Positions 6,912 to 15,482 are shown, counted from the first letter of the stretch. The stretch is 23,823 nucleotides of DNA from a virus (IMGVR_UViG_3300047322_000100:1-23823), one strand, 5' to 3'. Notes: generated by a model from the sequence alone, not told the origin. A program made the numbers and translations.

Positions 6912-7072
6912 CACCCAACTCCATGCAGGTTGCCGGTCAACCACAGAACCAAGATGACCAGCAGTATGATACCCACCCAGCCGCCGCCCACGTGCGGGCC
7001 GTAGCTCTGGTAGCCCCACCACCCACCGCCGAACAGCAGGATCACGAGGATCAGGATGATGATCAGGGTCAT
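6911..7072 (-). CDS. Small membrane protein, DUF3309-like
   Basis: A 53-residue protein, MTLIIILILVILLFGGGWW followed by GYQSYGPHVGGG and a second hydrophobic run, ending TGNLHGVG. Two membrane segments are separated by a Gly/Tyr/Trp-rich turn, the pattern I associate with DUF3309 proteins found in bacteria and phages, whose role is not known. No good Shine-Dalgarno sequence precedes it, but its ATG overlaps the TGA of the upstream gene as ATGA, so translational coupling decides the start at 7072 over a GTG at 7141. Its own stop shares a base with the start of the HNH gene. Confidence 0.7.
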   Translation of the reverse strand: MTLIIILILVILLFGGGWWGYQSYGPHVGGGWVGIILLVILVLWLTGNLHGVG

Positions 7073-7218
7073 CCGGGGGGAAATACCTTCCACCCCAGCA
7101 AGGCGATCAGCACCAGCACGACGCCGACGCCGGGGAACCACGGTTGAACCCGGTAGTAGTACCCGCCGCCGAGGGCAGCCAAGACCAAGATCACCCAGAA
7201 CAGGATCATGAGCAGCAT
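7069..7218 (-). CDS. Small two-helix membrane protein
   Basis: A 49-residue protein, starting MLLMILFWVILVLAALGGG, then YYYRVQPWFPGVG and a second hydrophobic stretch (VVLVLIALLGWK), ending FPPG. The start follows AGGAGGATCCAGCC, a clear Shine-Dalgarno sequence. It has the same plan as the next gene (hydrophobic helix, GGG plus aromatics, hydrophobic helix), so the pair may be diverged tandem copies. It ends in a 4-nt ATGA overlap with that gene. The function is not known; a membrane role in lysis or in altering the host envelope is possible. Confidence 0.65.
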   Translation of the reverse strand: MLLMILFWVILVLAALGGGYYYRVQPWFPGVGVVLVLIALLGWKVFPPG

Positions 7219-7230
7219 GGCTGGATCCTC

Positions 7231-7458
7231 CTACTTGCGGCCCTTCATGGCTGCGTTCCTGAACCCGCCCTCGACCATGCCACCACCGCAGAACGCCTGC
7301 GACAGTTTGTTGGCCTTGATCGGCTTGGGCTTCATTGCGCCCGACTTGCTGATGCCGGGAGCCATCGTTGGTGCGGACGTATCCGAGCCGTAGCCCTCGA
7401 TAGGTCCGCCAGCGCCCTTGTTGCGGGCGGGCAGCCCGGTTCCCTTGGCGAGCGCCAT
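7231..7458 (-). CDS. Unidentified small Gly/Lys-rich protein
   Basis: A 75-residue protein starting MALAKGTGLPARNKGAGG. The start at 7458 is preferred over an ATG at 7482 because AGGAGG lies 4 nt before it. The middle is Pro/Ser/Gly-rich. The C-terminus holds KPKPIKANKLSQAFCGGGM and then VEGGFRNAAMKGRK, basic with a GGGMVEGG stretch that echoes the GGM motifs in the large virion proteins of this phage. It has no membrane segment or catalytic motif. It may be a minor virion or DNA-binding protein; I do not recognise it. It is the gene just before the small membrane-protein pair. Confidence 0.65.
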   Translation of the reverse strand: MALAKGTGLPARNKGAGGPIEGYGSDTSAPTMAPGISKSGAMKPKPIKANKLSQAFCGGGMVEGGFRNAAMKGRK

Positions 7459-7466
7459 GCTACCTC

Positions 7467-7943
7467 CTAGACGTGCTTCCACGTTCTCTTGACGTTGATC
7501 GCGCTGATCGTCGTTCTGGCGACGTTGTATTGTTTAGCGATCTCCCGATGAAGGAGACCGCTGCTTAGATCGGCGTGGATCGCGACGACAGCTTTGTCGT
7601 CCAACCTTGCGTGCCCTTGGCGAACGCCAAATGCCTGTCGGTTCTTACTCAACATGTCGTCCGTGTTCGCACGACGATTTCCTGTGAACAGATGCAGAGG
7701 GTTGCAGCAACGTTTCACATCGCACCGATGAAGCACCCACAACGGCGTAGGTCCATATGTAACTTCATATGCAACTCGGTGAGCAAGGATCTTGGCTCCG
7801 TACTTACCACCAGCACTAATGTGCCCATAGCCGTTGCGGCTGTTACAACTCCCGGTCCAAAGCCAGCAATCGTTAGGACCGCCCTTGGTGACTTTTGCCC
7901 AGAGGCGATCTGCTATTGGTCGAGGCTTCGGACCAGTTCTCAT
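7467..7943 (-). CDS. HNH homing-type endonuclease with C-terminal helix-turn-helix
   Basis: A 158-residue protein. The N-terminal domain shows CWLWTG (26-31), a Gly-rich strand GYGHI, LAHRVAYEVTYGP, and then LHRCDVKRCCNPLHLF, where His72, Asn81 and His84 are the HNH catalytic and metal-binding residues. LFTGNRRANTDDM follows. After about residue 116, LDDKAVVAIHADLSSG and HREIAKQYNVARTTISAI look like a helix-turn-helix that would give site preference. This arrangement is typical of freestanding phage homing nucleases of the HNH_3 type. The ATG overlaps the stop of the upstream 53-aa gene as ATGA. It sits among tiny genes of unrelated type, as expected for an inserted homing gene, though the overlap shows it is fitted into the operon. 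Confidence 0.9.
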   Translation of the reverse strand: MRTGPKPRPIADRLWAKVTKGGPNDCWLWTGSCNSRNGYGHISAGGKYGAKILAHRVAYEVTYGPTPLWVLHRCDVKRCCNPLHLFTGNRRANTDDMLSKNRQAFGVRQGHARLDDKAVVAIHADLSSGLLHREIAKQYNVARTTISAINVKRTWKHV

Positions 7944-8101
7944 TTCTTACCTTTACGCGAAGCCAAGAAGGATGGCATCTGTTTCTTGTCCCGCGCCATG
8001 TCGGCCTTGCCGCCTTCCTTCACGCCCTTGTCGTTGTCGAATTTGGAACGCTCGAAAGCCGCCTTCGTTCCCTTGCCCTTCGCGAACGGGTTCTTCGCCA
8101 T
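7940..8101 (-). CDS. Unidentified 53-aa basic protein
   Basis: A short gene encoding MAKNPFAKGKGTKAAFERS followed by KFDNDKGVKEGGKADMARDKK and ending ASRKGKK. It starts at 8101 after the Shine-Dalgarno sequence GGGAGATAGCC and ends in a 4-nt ATGA overlap with the homing-type HNH gene. It is very rich in Lys, Gly, Asp and Arg with almost no hydrophobic core, so it is probably flexible and may bind DNA or another protein. I do not recognise a family. The tight spacing on both sides and clear ribosome site support it as a real gene. Confidence 0.65.
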   Translation of the reverse strand: MAKNPFAKGKGTKAAFERSKFDNDKGVKEGGKADMARDKKQMPSFLASRKGKK

Positions 8102-8103
8102 GG

Positions 8104-8271
8104 CTATCTCCCTCGTTTAACTGGCTTGATGTTGATGGCTCGACCACCGTCGCTCTTGCGGGCGGTGTTCATCGCGATGGCGACCGCAACTTTCTGCGGT
8201 TTTCCAGCGGCGACCTCGGTGCGGATGTTATCCGACACGACTTGTTTGGATGTACCTTTTCGTAAGGGCAT
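8104..8271 (-). CDS. Small conserved phage protein, 55 aa
   Basis: Encodes MPLRKGTSKQVVSDNIRTE, then VAAGKPQKVAVAIAMNTARKS, ending IKPVKRGR. The pattern of a basic start, SNIR or DNIR, and a GKPQKxAVAIAxNxARKS helix is one I have met in many phages, where it is annotated only as hypothetical. The ATG at 8271 follows GTGTGGTAACC. That sequence is part of a copy of the dispersed palindrome, so the ribosome site and the palindrome overlap. The stop is 2 nt from the next ATG. The role is unknown; a minor virion or DNA-associated protein is a guess from its charge. Confidence 0.7.
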   Translation of the reverse strand: MPLRKGTSKQVVSDNIRTEVAAGKPQKVAVAIAMNTARKSDGGRAINIKPVKRGR

Positions 8272-8273
8272 GG

Positions 8274-8288
8274 TTACCACACTGGTTA
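8274..8288. promoter_or_regulatory. Dispersed palindrome, copy 8 (11/12), in a gene gap
   Basis: TTACCA-CAC-TGGTTA with the consensus G before it. It spans the stop codon of the 2392-aa gene (8286-8288) and the gap before the 55-aa gene, covering that gene's ribosome site. A further half site, TGGTAA, follows at 8290-8295. Confidence 0.65.
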
Positions 8289-11200
8289 TTGGTAAGCGTA
8301 GGTAGCTTTAGCACGCTCACCAATCTCAGGCACCTTCTTGTTGACCCGTGCCCCAGCGGGAAGTCCCTGACGCAACGCGTCGGCGTCGGACCTGCGCGCG
8401 GCGCGCTCGGCCTTGATCAGGTCGCCACGGTTAATCTTGGCATGGCTCGATCCCTGTTGGGCGTTCCAACGATCAATCGCGTCCTGCGCATCCTGCCGCT
8501 CGGCGGGCGAGGTAGCCTTCACCCAGTTGCCCTTCAACGAAGTCTCGTTCTTGCTGAAATCCTGTCCCTGACCGTAGATGGTATTCTTGGCAGCGGCAGC
8601 CTCGGCAATGCGCGAGGGCCTGAAGCCAGCCCCCTGCACGAACGCCTCGTAGCCCGTCAACTGCTCGCCCGCCTTGCGTCCTGACGGGTTGGTCTTTTGC
8701 GACATCATGTTGATCGTGCCCTTGGCGCTGTCGCCCAGCACCTTAATGGGCGAGAGCTTGGGCGCGGCGTTGGCCCAATTACCATTGGCAACATCGTGCA
8801 GTCCATCAAGGAACTCCATCACCATGCTGGGCGCAGAGCCTGCCATCCACTTGGCATAGTAGTTAAAGATGTCGTCCTGCTTGCCGGACTTCGGTGCGCC
8901 GAACGGGCTAAGCAACTGGTTCAATCCCATGCGCGAAGCCGTGTCGATGCCAAAGAAAGTATTCACCGCACCCGTCGAGACGAACTGACCCACCTCCTTG
9001 CCGAAGTGCGCGGCAAGCGTCTCGCGGAAAGTGTTGGTGAGCGTGTCGCTGGTCTCGTCGGTAAGCCCCATCGTGTTGGCGACGTTGACCGCCATGAGGA
9101 TCGGCTCGGTGGGAAGTCCCAGCGCGCCCGCCATGATGAAGTGCGTGCCCATCAGCAAGCCGAACGCCTTGGCGTTCTCCAGCTTGTTGGGTCCTTTGAG
9201 CATGCCACCACCCAGCTTACCAAGCAGGTAATACTGGCGCTGGCCGTACTTGTGAAACTGCAGAGCCAGCCTGCCCAGCGGTTTATTGAATATCGGTGGC
9301 GCGTTCCAGCGATCATACGAGCCCATTGTGTTGTCAATCGCTTCAGCCGCCTTCTCGACAGCATGCTCATGGCTCAGGCCCTTCTCCTTGGCCAGCCAGT
9401 ACGCCGTCAGCCCCACCACGGATCGGTTGATCGCTTCAATCGACTGACCCATCTGACGGGAGATATGGTCAGCACGATCAAGGGTACGGCCTGCGATGTT
9501 GGTGCTATCCGATGCCAGCTTGGAAAACTCCATGCCTGCGTCGCGACCGATCAGCCCCCTGTCTCCAAGATCATCGAGCGCCCGCTGGTCGTCGCCCTTA
9601 AGCCGGTCACGGATACGCCCGCCGAAATCCATGCCCTTGTCGCTGGCAAACGCCTTGCCAGTCTCCTTGATGCCTTGCCATGCAATGTCGCGACCACCTA
9701 TCGCAGAGTAGGCGCGACGCATCATGGTCATCGACTTCCACAGACCATGCTCGCCTGCAAGGTAGGGCAAGCCGATCATCCATGGTTCCTGCGCGTTGAT
9801 CACATGGAACGCAGGGCTGGCCAACCGCTTCATGTAGCTCACCTGCAGCAGACGGTTGATCACCCGCTGGGTCAGGCTGTCCTTGTCAGGTGGTGCCACC
9901 TGATCGCGCCGCTTGTCGAACTCGTTCATCACCGCTGAGCGCAAGTAGGCATCCTTGTCGGCAGCGTTGAGCTTGACCTGCTCCTTCATCGCATCGACGA
10001 CGCGATTGATGTGCGGGCCATACTCCAGACGGGCGACGTAGCCTGCGGTCGAGTGTGCGTACTCGGCAAGGTTGGACGACAGATCCTCGCTGGCTCCCAG
10101 CACGTTCCTGCGGGGAAGTCGCCGGGACTGGACGCGTGTACCCCCAAGCACCCGCAGCGAGTGCTGAGAGAGCACGTCACGCAGCACCTGCTGGTCAGCC
10201 GTATCCAGCTTGGAGAAGCCTTCGGATTTCTCCATGGCGTTGCGCACAGAACGTATCTCGTCAGACAAATCATCGCCGTGAGCATGCTTCTCGTAGGCGC
10301 GCTGACCGCTCTCGGTCAGCTTGAAGCCCTTCACGTCGGCCATCGAACGCTTGGCAAGCTCCAGATCGGTCGCTGACCTATGGTACTGGACCTCCTTGTT
10401 CTGAAGGGTCGTGTGGATCCGCTTGTCATAGTTGGCGGCGATGAACGCATCACGTGCCTTGATCGCGTCGGCACGATTGGCGTGAACTTCGTTCTTACCA
10501 CCATAGTTAGTTTCGTATTCGCCCTTGGCGTTTTTCTTGGGCTGAGGCACGCTCTCGGCCTTGTTGGTTTTCTTGTTGATCAGCTTCTCGCCCGTGTTCA
10601 TCGCCTTGAAGTCGCTGCCCTCGATGAACGGCTTAGCCGTGGCTTCGTCGGGAAACTCATAGGTATTGAACTCGTGAGCACGGTCGGTGTGCATCGTGTT
10701 CGTCGGATCGAACGTCTCGCCTGCCTTGTCCAAGCGTCGCACTTGACCGGGCGCGTCGGCAAGCTCGTGGTAACCAGAGAGGTAATGGTTGCCGCGCCTC
10801 ATGAGCGGCGTGTAGGGACCAGCGATCTCGGCCAGTGCCCTGATGTCCTTGAGGCGTTTGGCGGCAGGGCCTATCGCAAGGATGTTCTTGTAGAGATCGT
10901 TCAAGGGATGCGTGTCGGGACGCTTGTTACGCAGCCACTGCTTGAAGTCGTCCATGCCTGCCTTGTCATGGATGGGCGCGCCTACCGCCTTGGCCTTCTC
11001 CGTCTCGCGGATCATGTCGGTGAGTTCATCCACGGTGTTATCCGAGAGGAAGTCCGACATCGCCTTCTGGCTGCGCTCGTAATAGCTGTGTTCCTCCCTG
11101 CGCTGATCCTTGAGTGCATCAGGCAGCATGGCGTAACGCTTCTCCAACTCAGGCAGGCGCGCCAGCGACTGGGCGTGGTCGAGCTTTTTGGGATCGAGAT

Positions 11201-14200
11201 GCTTGTTGCTCTCACCGCCTATGTACGCACCGTTGACCGTCTCGTCGTGCCTCAGGTTGGTATAGAAATCCCACATCGAGCCGCCCTTGCCGTCGGGCGA
11301 GGTTCCCTCCAGACCATACTGGCGCTGAAGCTCGTAGCTCCTGCGCGTCAGATCCTCGGCACCCGTGGTCTTGAGCAGTTTCTCAGCGCGGGCGTTCATG
11401 CGCTCATGAAGCTCGTTGTACACACGCGACAGAGGCTTGTCGGCCATGCCCTTGCGAAGGTCGTCGGGCAGGAGATCCAGCGCACGAGCGGCGATCTTGG
11501 AGTTTTTCGCCAGAGCGTCGAGCCTGCCGAACAGGTGATCCATGCCCTGCGCGATTTGTTTGGTCGTCTTGGCGTTGAGCATGATCGCCTTCCAGCGATC
11601 CATGAAGGTCGATCCCGACGCCCTGCTGCGCAGCACCTGCTGGGTGATACCCCTGCGGATGCTGTCACCTGTAGGCATGTGCATGGGCAACAGGCTACCA
11701 CCTTCGGCTGCCGCGTTGACACGCCGGTCGGAGCGGCTGTCAGTGATCTCGGTGCCCCGCTGCATGGCATCTTCGTTCATGCGCATCAGCGCATCGAGCA
11801 TCGACATCTTCGGGCGCGGGATGCCCAGAGCGCGAGCGATTAAGCCGACGAAGGCGCGATACATCGACATCTTGACGGTCGGCTTGGGCAGGCCCTGCAC
11901 GTAGGCAACCACGTCGCGAGGCGCTTCCATGGTGCTTAACTCGTGCACCATCGTGTAGTTGCTCATGCCCTCGGTGAGGAACTCCCTCGGGTCGGTGAGG
12001 CCATACTGGGTCTTGTCGCCGCTCGCCTTTTTGTATGCCTCGTACAGACTGTCGGTGTGATGCTTGAAATCCACGTCCCTGTCATACGCCTGTATCGTGG
12101 CGCTGTGGCCGAACTCGTGGATCAGAACGAAGTCATGGGCTTCCGACAGGTTAGGATGCAGCAGCCGCTCGGGCATGATGATCCGGCCCCTGATCATTGC
12201 ACCGGAAGCCTCGCCTGCGTTGCGAGCAAACACGCCACCCATCTGGGTGCCGTCCCTGCCGAACGCATAGCGGGTGAACTCGTGCCAGTCCTTATCCGAG
12301 ATGTAGTCAACCGGAATGTGCGGCACGACGGAACGCATGCGTGCAACCAGTTCCATAACGTGCTTGAAGTACGCCTCGGCTTCGGGCGGATCTTCCGGCC
12401 CCAGATCCTTGAGGGTTTTCTTGAGGCTCTCGTAGAGGTTCTTCAGCGCCTCGTGACCCTTGAGACGCTTGAGCGACTTGTAGGTGAACCGCTTGTCAAC
12501 CAAGTGGTCGGGCAGGAACGGCCCGTTCTGGTTGCCCGCCCTCTCGTCGTACTTGACGCTGACCGTCGGCCCCTTCGCGCCCAGATAATCGTCGCCCTCG
12601 TCCACTGAAAAGCCGTGCTCGCTAAGATCTTCACGCTCTCCCTCTTGACGGCCTGTGCGCTCAGTCTCGTGCTCCTCATCTCCCATTCCCAAATGCTCGG
12701 CACCTGACGCGAGGTCATCCTCCCCCTCCTTCAGAGTGCCCTTGCGCGTCTCACCCGCACGCTGCTTCTCGGTACCGCCACCACTGCGTTCGTTCTGCGT
12801 GCGCTGCTTCGAACGCTCCTCACGCCGTTGGCCAAGATCTTTAGTGTTCCCTTCACGCAGGTAATACATCGTCTCAAGATGATCGACGAAGCCCTGATTG
12901 ATTTTAGCCGCACGCAAATCACGTGCCTTGAGTGAGCCGTGAACCTTGGGGTTTTCACTATGTTGCGTATCCCAACGCTTGATCAGCGCCTTGGTATCAC
13001 GCAACGCGTTCAAGACGTTCTGCTTGACCTTGCCTTCCTTCGACCACTTGGCGACACCCGAGATCGTGGAGTTGGTCTTATCCTCGATGTCGCTCACCAT
13101 CTTGCGGGCACGTTCAATTACCCGCTTGCGAGCCACGTCGCGGTTAGCATTTGAAACCAACGCAGCAGCGGCAGCTTCCTCGTCGCCGTGGGCTACGTGA
13201 TCTTCCGACAGATTTTCGATGTGCTCCTTGGCAGCGGCATGTGCCACTTCCTCAGTCGCCTCGGTCTCAGCCTTGCGCTCGGTGCGCGTCTCAGCGGCGC
13301 GCTGCAGGTTCTCGGCTTGCAGCTTAGCCGTCTCAGCCTTGTGCGTAGCCGCCTCGTGTTCTTCCTCCATCGTCCGATGGAGTTCCTCGACCGTCGGGAT
13401 GTCGGCAAACTTGACGGGGCGGCCCGCAGCTTTGTCGGCAGCGCGCTTCTCGCGATCCCGCTTGACGAGTTCCTCGCGCCGCGCCTCAGCCCGTGCCCGC
13501 AGATCCACAGCCGGTGCTTCCGCGACAGCAGCAGCGACCTTCTCCTGTTGTGCTGCTGCGTCGGCTTCCTTGGTGCGCGCCGTGGTTTCCTTAGGGGTGT
13601 CGTACTTCCTGACGAGTACCTTCTCGCCGTTACGCTCAGTCTCGGTCCACGTGAATTCCTTGCCCAGCTTGTCGGTACCCCGGTCGCCCGCCTTGGTAGC
13701 CTCCTTGGGCTGGGTACCCTTCTTCTGCAGAGCCTCGACCTGCTCGCGCGCCAGCGCCGCCGCCTTCTGGTTGGCCGTCTTGGTACCCGCCGCTGCCTCG
13801 GCTTCCAACTCGGCACCGCGTGCCGCTGACCGTGCGATGTCAGCTTGCTCCTCGGGCGATGCCACCTGTTCACCGGCAACGGGCTCTGGCTTAGGCGTTA
13901 CATCAGGTGCTTTCTTGGCAGCATCCTTCGCAGCTTTGGCAGCGACTTCCCTTGCAATTTTGATTTCCTTGACCGCAGATTGCGTCACGCCGTGGTTGGC
14001 ATGGCTCTCGCCTTCGTTGTGGGCTGCTTTCCAGAGATCGTATTCATCTTGAAACTGCTGGTGCCCGAACGCCGGATCAGCGTGGGCATTACCCACTACT
14101 CGGTCATGGAACTGCTGGTAGGTTTCACGTGGTGCGGTGGGAGGAGTTGGTGCAGTTGGTGCTGTTACTTCCGTGGTAACTGGTGGAGTAACTGGTGCGG

Positions 14201-15464
14201 CTTCACCTGTCCCTGCTCCCGCACCTGCTGGAGGAGGACCAGCAGGAGGACCAGCTTGTGTTCCTCCCGCCTGTTGCTCGCTAATCTGCTCGCCTGCCTG
14301 TTCGCCTGCTGCATGCGCCGCCTCGGTAGCCCTCTGAATTGCATCAGCATTGCCACCTCCCGTCGCCGTGGACGCCTTGAGCGCCGCTTCCTTATCCAGA
14401 TCCACCGTATGCCGGTTACCCGACACCGGATCGACCGCTGCCGTGTCAAGCGTAAGCCCCTCTGCGGGGTGCGCCACGGCGGGATAAGCACCCTCCAGTC
14501 CCTCGTTGAGCGTAGCGGTGGCGGCATCAAATTGTTCACGCGCCGTACGCGCCCTGCGCGCCGTGCGCGCGTCGGCATGCGCGCCCCCAAGCCCCGCATG
14601 CGCTCCGAATAACGCACCGGGTATGGCTCCCTCGACGCCCGACTTCAGGATCTTGAGCGGATCATAGTCCGTCGCCAAGCCCGCACTGATGTCACCCGTC
14701 TGGCGACCTGCCTCGCCAATGCCCGAACTCGCACCCAGCGCCAGCGCCTGCTCGCCCGTCATGATGCCCACGCGGGGGAGTACCTTAGGCGCGATCCCCA
14801 TGGCGAGCTTCCCAGCAGCCGCCTTGCCGATAGCTCCCGTCACGGCGTGCGTCGTGGCACCACCCGGTATGCCCCCGCTGATGGCCCCCAAGATCTCAGC
14901 CGAGTGGGGGTGCAGCGCCGTCACCAGTGCCTCGTCGGCAGCGTGATCATCACCACTCTGGGCGTAGGCGTCCTGCCACACAGGGATCGAGCGTTTCTGC
15001 TCGGGCGTCATGCCCTCGACGCGCTTGCGGGCTTCGTATTCGACAGCGCCGAAACCCTGTCCCGAACCCACCAGTGTGCCACCGACGATGCCACCGATAG
15101 GTCCACCCACGGCGCTGCCCGCCGCCGCACCCGCCAGATAGGCGGGCAGGCTCGTGCCCAAGTTCACGGCACCTCTGAGGGCACTACGAACGGGATGCTT
15201 GAATACGCTGGTCTCGCCCTCCTCGGTGGGGACGAACGCTGCCTTGGCGACTTCCTTGCCAACGTCGGAGGTTTGTTCCTCGGTGCCCTTCTCGACACCG
15301 CGCATCGCCTCGGCAAACTCCTTCGCACCGAGGCCCTGACCAATCTCGCCCGCGCTGCGCGCCAGCCCTCCTACGGCAGCGAGCCCCGTGTCACGAAACG
15401 TGTCAGCCCACGTGTCGGGTTTTTCTACTGCGCCGCGATCATAGTTGTAACCTTGGACGGCCAT
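8286..15464 (-). CDS. Giant virion/ejection-type polyvalent protein with metallopeptidase motif
   Basis: A 2392-residue protein. Residues 1-300 are rich in Gly and Ala, with glycine-zipper-like hydrophobic stretches (GAAAGSAVGGPIGGIVGG) suited to membrane insertion. A Pro/Thr linker follows (about 400-460), then a long Lys/Glu/Ala-rich coiled-coil region (about 500-900). Near residue 1115 the motif LIHEFGHSA gives HExxH, with EFLTEG about 60 residues later as a possible third zinc ligand, so this part is probably a gluzincin-like peptidase. The C-terminal 700 residues contain hydrophobic blocks (LVGLTAYWLAKEKG, FGLLMGTHFIMAGALGLP) that remind me of LPD38-type domains in large polyvalent phage proteins. 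Such proteins travel inside the capsid and enter the cell with the DNA. The start follows GGTGGTAACTG. It is third in a run of three large virion genes, and four copies of the palindrome lie inside it. Confidence 0.85.
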   Translation of the reverse strand: MAVQGYNYDRGAVEKPDTWADTFRDTGLAAVGGLARSAGEIGQGLGAKEFAEAMRGVEKGTEEQTSDVGKEVAKAAFVPTEEGETSVFKHPVRSALRGAVNLGTSLPAYLAGAAAGSAVGGPIGGIVGGTLVGSGQGFGAVEYEARKRVEGMTPEQKRSIPVWQDAYAQSGDDHAADEALVTALHPHSAEILGAISGGIPGGATTHAVTGAIGKAAAGKLAMGIAPKVLPRVGIMTGEQALALGASSGIGEAGRQTGDISAGLATDYDPLKILKSGVEGAIPGALFGAHAGLGGAHADARTARRARTAREQFDAATATLNEGLEGAYPAVAHPAEGLTLDTAAVDPVSGNRHTVDLDKEAALKASTATGGGNADAIQRATEAAHAAGEQAGEQISEQQAGGTQAGPPAGPPPAGAGAGTGEAAPVTPPVTTEVTAPTAPTPPTAPRETYQQFHDRVVGNAHADPAFGHQQFQDEYDLWKAAHNEGESHANHGVTQSAVKEIKIAREVAAKAAKDAAKKAPDVTPKPEPVAGEQVASPEEQADIARSAARGAELEAEAAAGTKTANQKAAALAREQVEALQKKGTQPKEATKAGDRGTDKLGKEFTWTETERNGEKVLVRKYDTPKETTARTKEADAAAQQEKVAAAVAEAPAVDLRARAEARREELVKRDREKRAADKAAGRPVKFADIPTVEELHRTMEEEHEAATHKAETAKLQAENLQRAAETRTERKAETEATEEVAHAAAKEHIENLSEDHVAHGDEEAAAAALVSNANRDVARKRVIERARKMVSDIEDKTNSTISGVAKWSKEGKVKQNVLNALRDTKALIKRWDTQHSENPKVHGSLKARDLRAAKINQGFVDHLETMYYLREGNTKDLGQRREERSKQRTQNERSGGGTEKQRAGETRKGTLKEGEDDLASGAEHLGMGDEEHETERTGRQEGEREDLSEHGFSVDEGDDYLGAKGPTVSVKYDERAGNQNGPFLPDHLVDKRFTYKSLKRLKGHEALKNLYESLKKTLKDLGPEDPPEAEAYFKHVMELVARMRSVVPHIPVDYISDKDWHEFTRYAFGRDGTQMGGVFARNAGEASGAMIRGRIIMPERLLHPNLSEAHDFVLIHEFGHSATIQAYDRDVDFKHHTDSLYEAYKKASGDKTQYGLTDPREFLTEGMSNYTMVHELSTMEAPRDVVAYVQGLPKPTVKMSMYRAFVGLIARALGIPRPKMSMLDALMRMNEDAMQRGTEITDSRSDRRVNAAAEGGSLLPMHMPTGDSIRRGITQQVLRSRASGSTFMDRWKAIMLNAKTTKQIAQGMDHLFGRLDALAKNSKIAARALDLLPDDLRKGMADKPLSRVYNELHERMNARAEKLLKTTGAEDLTRRSYELQRQYGLEGTSPDGKGGSMWDFYTNLRHDETVNGAYIGGESNKHLDPKKLDHAQSLARLPELEKRYAMLPDALKDQRREEHSYYERSQKAMSDFLSDNTVDELTDMIRETEKAKAVGAPIHDKAGMDDFKQWLRNKRPDTHPLNDLYKNILAIGPAAKRLKDIRALAEIAGPYTPLMRRGNHYLSGYHELADAPGQVRRLDKAGETFDPTNTMHTDRAHEFNTYEFPDEATAKPFIEGSDFKAMNTGEKLINKKTNKAESVPQPKKNAKGEYETNYGGKNEVHANRADAIKARDAFIAANYDKRIHTTLQNKEVQYHRSATDLELAKRSMADVKGFKLTESGQRAYEKHAHGDDLSDEIRSVRNAMEKSEGFSKLDTADQQVLRDVLSQHSLRVLGGTRVQSRRLPRRNVLGASEDLSSNLAEYAHSTAGYVARLEYGPHINRVVDAMKEQVKLNAADKDAYLRSAVMNEFDKRRDQVAPPDKDSLTQRVINRLLQVSYMKRLASPAFHVINAQEPWMIGLPYLAGEHGLWKSMTMMRRAYSAIGGRDIAWQGIKETGKAFASDKGMDFGGRIRDRLKGDDQRALDDLGDRGLIGRDAGMEFSKLASDSTNIAGRTLDRADHISRQMGQSIEAINRSVVGLTAYWLAKEKGLSHEHAVEKAAEAIDNTMGSYDRWNAPPIFNKPLGRLALQFHKYGQRQYYLLGKLGGGMLKGPNKLENAKAFGLLMGTHFIMAGALGLPTEPILMAVNVANTMGLTDETSDTLTNTFRETLAAHFGKEVGQFVSTGAVNTFFGIDTASRMGLNQLLSPFGAPKSGKQDDIFNYYAKWMAGSAPSMVMEFLDGLHDVANGNWANAAPKLSPIKVLGDSAKGTINMMSQKTNPSGRKAGEQLTGYEAFVQGAGFRPSRIAEAAAAKNTIYGQGQDFSKNETSLKGNWVKATSPAERQDAQDAIDRWNAQQGSSHAKINRGDLIKAERAARRSDADALRQGLPAGARVNKKVPEIGERAKATYAYQ
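9217..9231. promoter_or_regulatory. Dispersed palindrome, copy 9 (11/12)
   Basis: TTACCA-AGC-AGGTAA, inside the 2392-aa gene. It has the same A-opposite-A innermost mismatch as copy 5. Confidence 0.6.
9886..9903. repeat. Perfect inverted repeat with 8-bp arms
   Basis: TCAGGTGG-TG-CCACCTGA inside the 2392-aa gene. It differs from the dispersed palindrome and occurs once as far as I could see. It may be a chance result of coding for a Pro-Pro-Asp stretch. Confidence 0.35.
10495..10509. promoter_or_regulatory. Dispersed palindrome, copy 10 (10/12)
   Basis: TTACCA-CCA-TAGTTA inside the 2392-aa gene. It differs at one base from copy 13, which lies at the start of the same gene. Confidence 0.45.
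10771..10785. promoter_or_regulatory. Dispersed palindrome, copy 11 (10/12)
   Basis: TAACCA-GAG-AGGTAA inside the 2392-aa gene, 276 bp from copy 10. Both arms are identical to copy 3 in the gap before the four-cysteine protein gene. Confidence 0.45.
14165..14179. promoter_or_regulatory. Dispersed palindrome, copy 12 (10/12)
   Basis: TTACTT-CCG-TGGTAA inside the consensus G...C, so 12 of 14 extended positions match. It lies in the Pro/Thr linker-coding part of the 2392-aa gene. Confidence 0.45.
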
Positions 15465-15467
15465 CAG

Positions 15468-15482
15468 TTACCACCATGGTTA
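15468..15482. promoter_or_regulatory. Dispersed palindrome, copy 13 (11/12), in a gene gap
   Basis: TTACCA-CCA-TGGTTA with the consensus G before it. It spans the whole gap between the stop of the 1259-aa gene (15480-15482) and the start of the 2392-aa gene, covering that gene's ribosome site. Confidence 0.65.

Noticed and set aside
9312-9337. TTGACA and TATGAT on the - strand inside the 2392-aa gene
   Set aside because: The spacer is only 14 nt, too short for a sigma70 promoter, and the bases encode a normal-looking protein stretch.
8697-9938. 413-codon open frame on the + strand
   Set aside because: It lies wholly antisense to the 2392-aa gene, has no ribosome site or family-like sequence, and is explained by GC-rich codon use on the other strand.
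10380-11843. 487-codon open frame on the + strand
   Set aside because: It is an antisense shadow of the 2392-aa gene, with no start signal and no recognisable motif.
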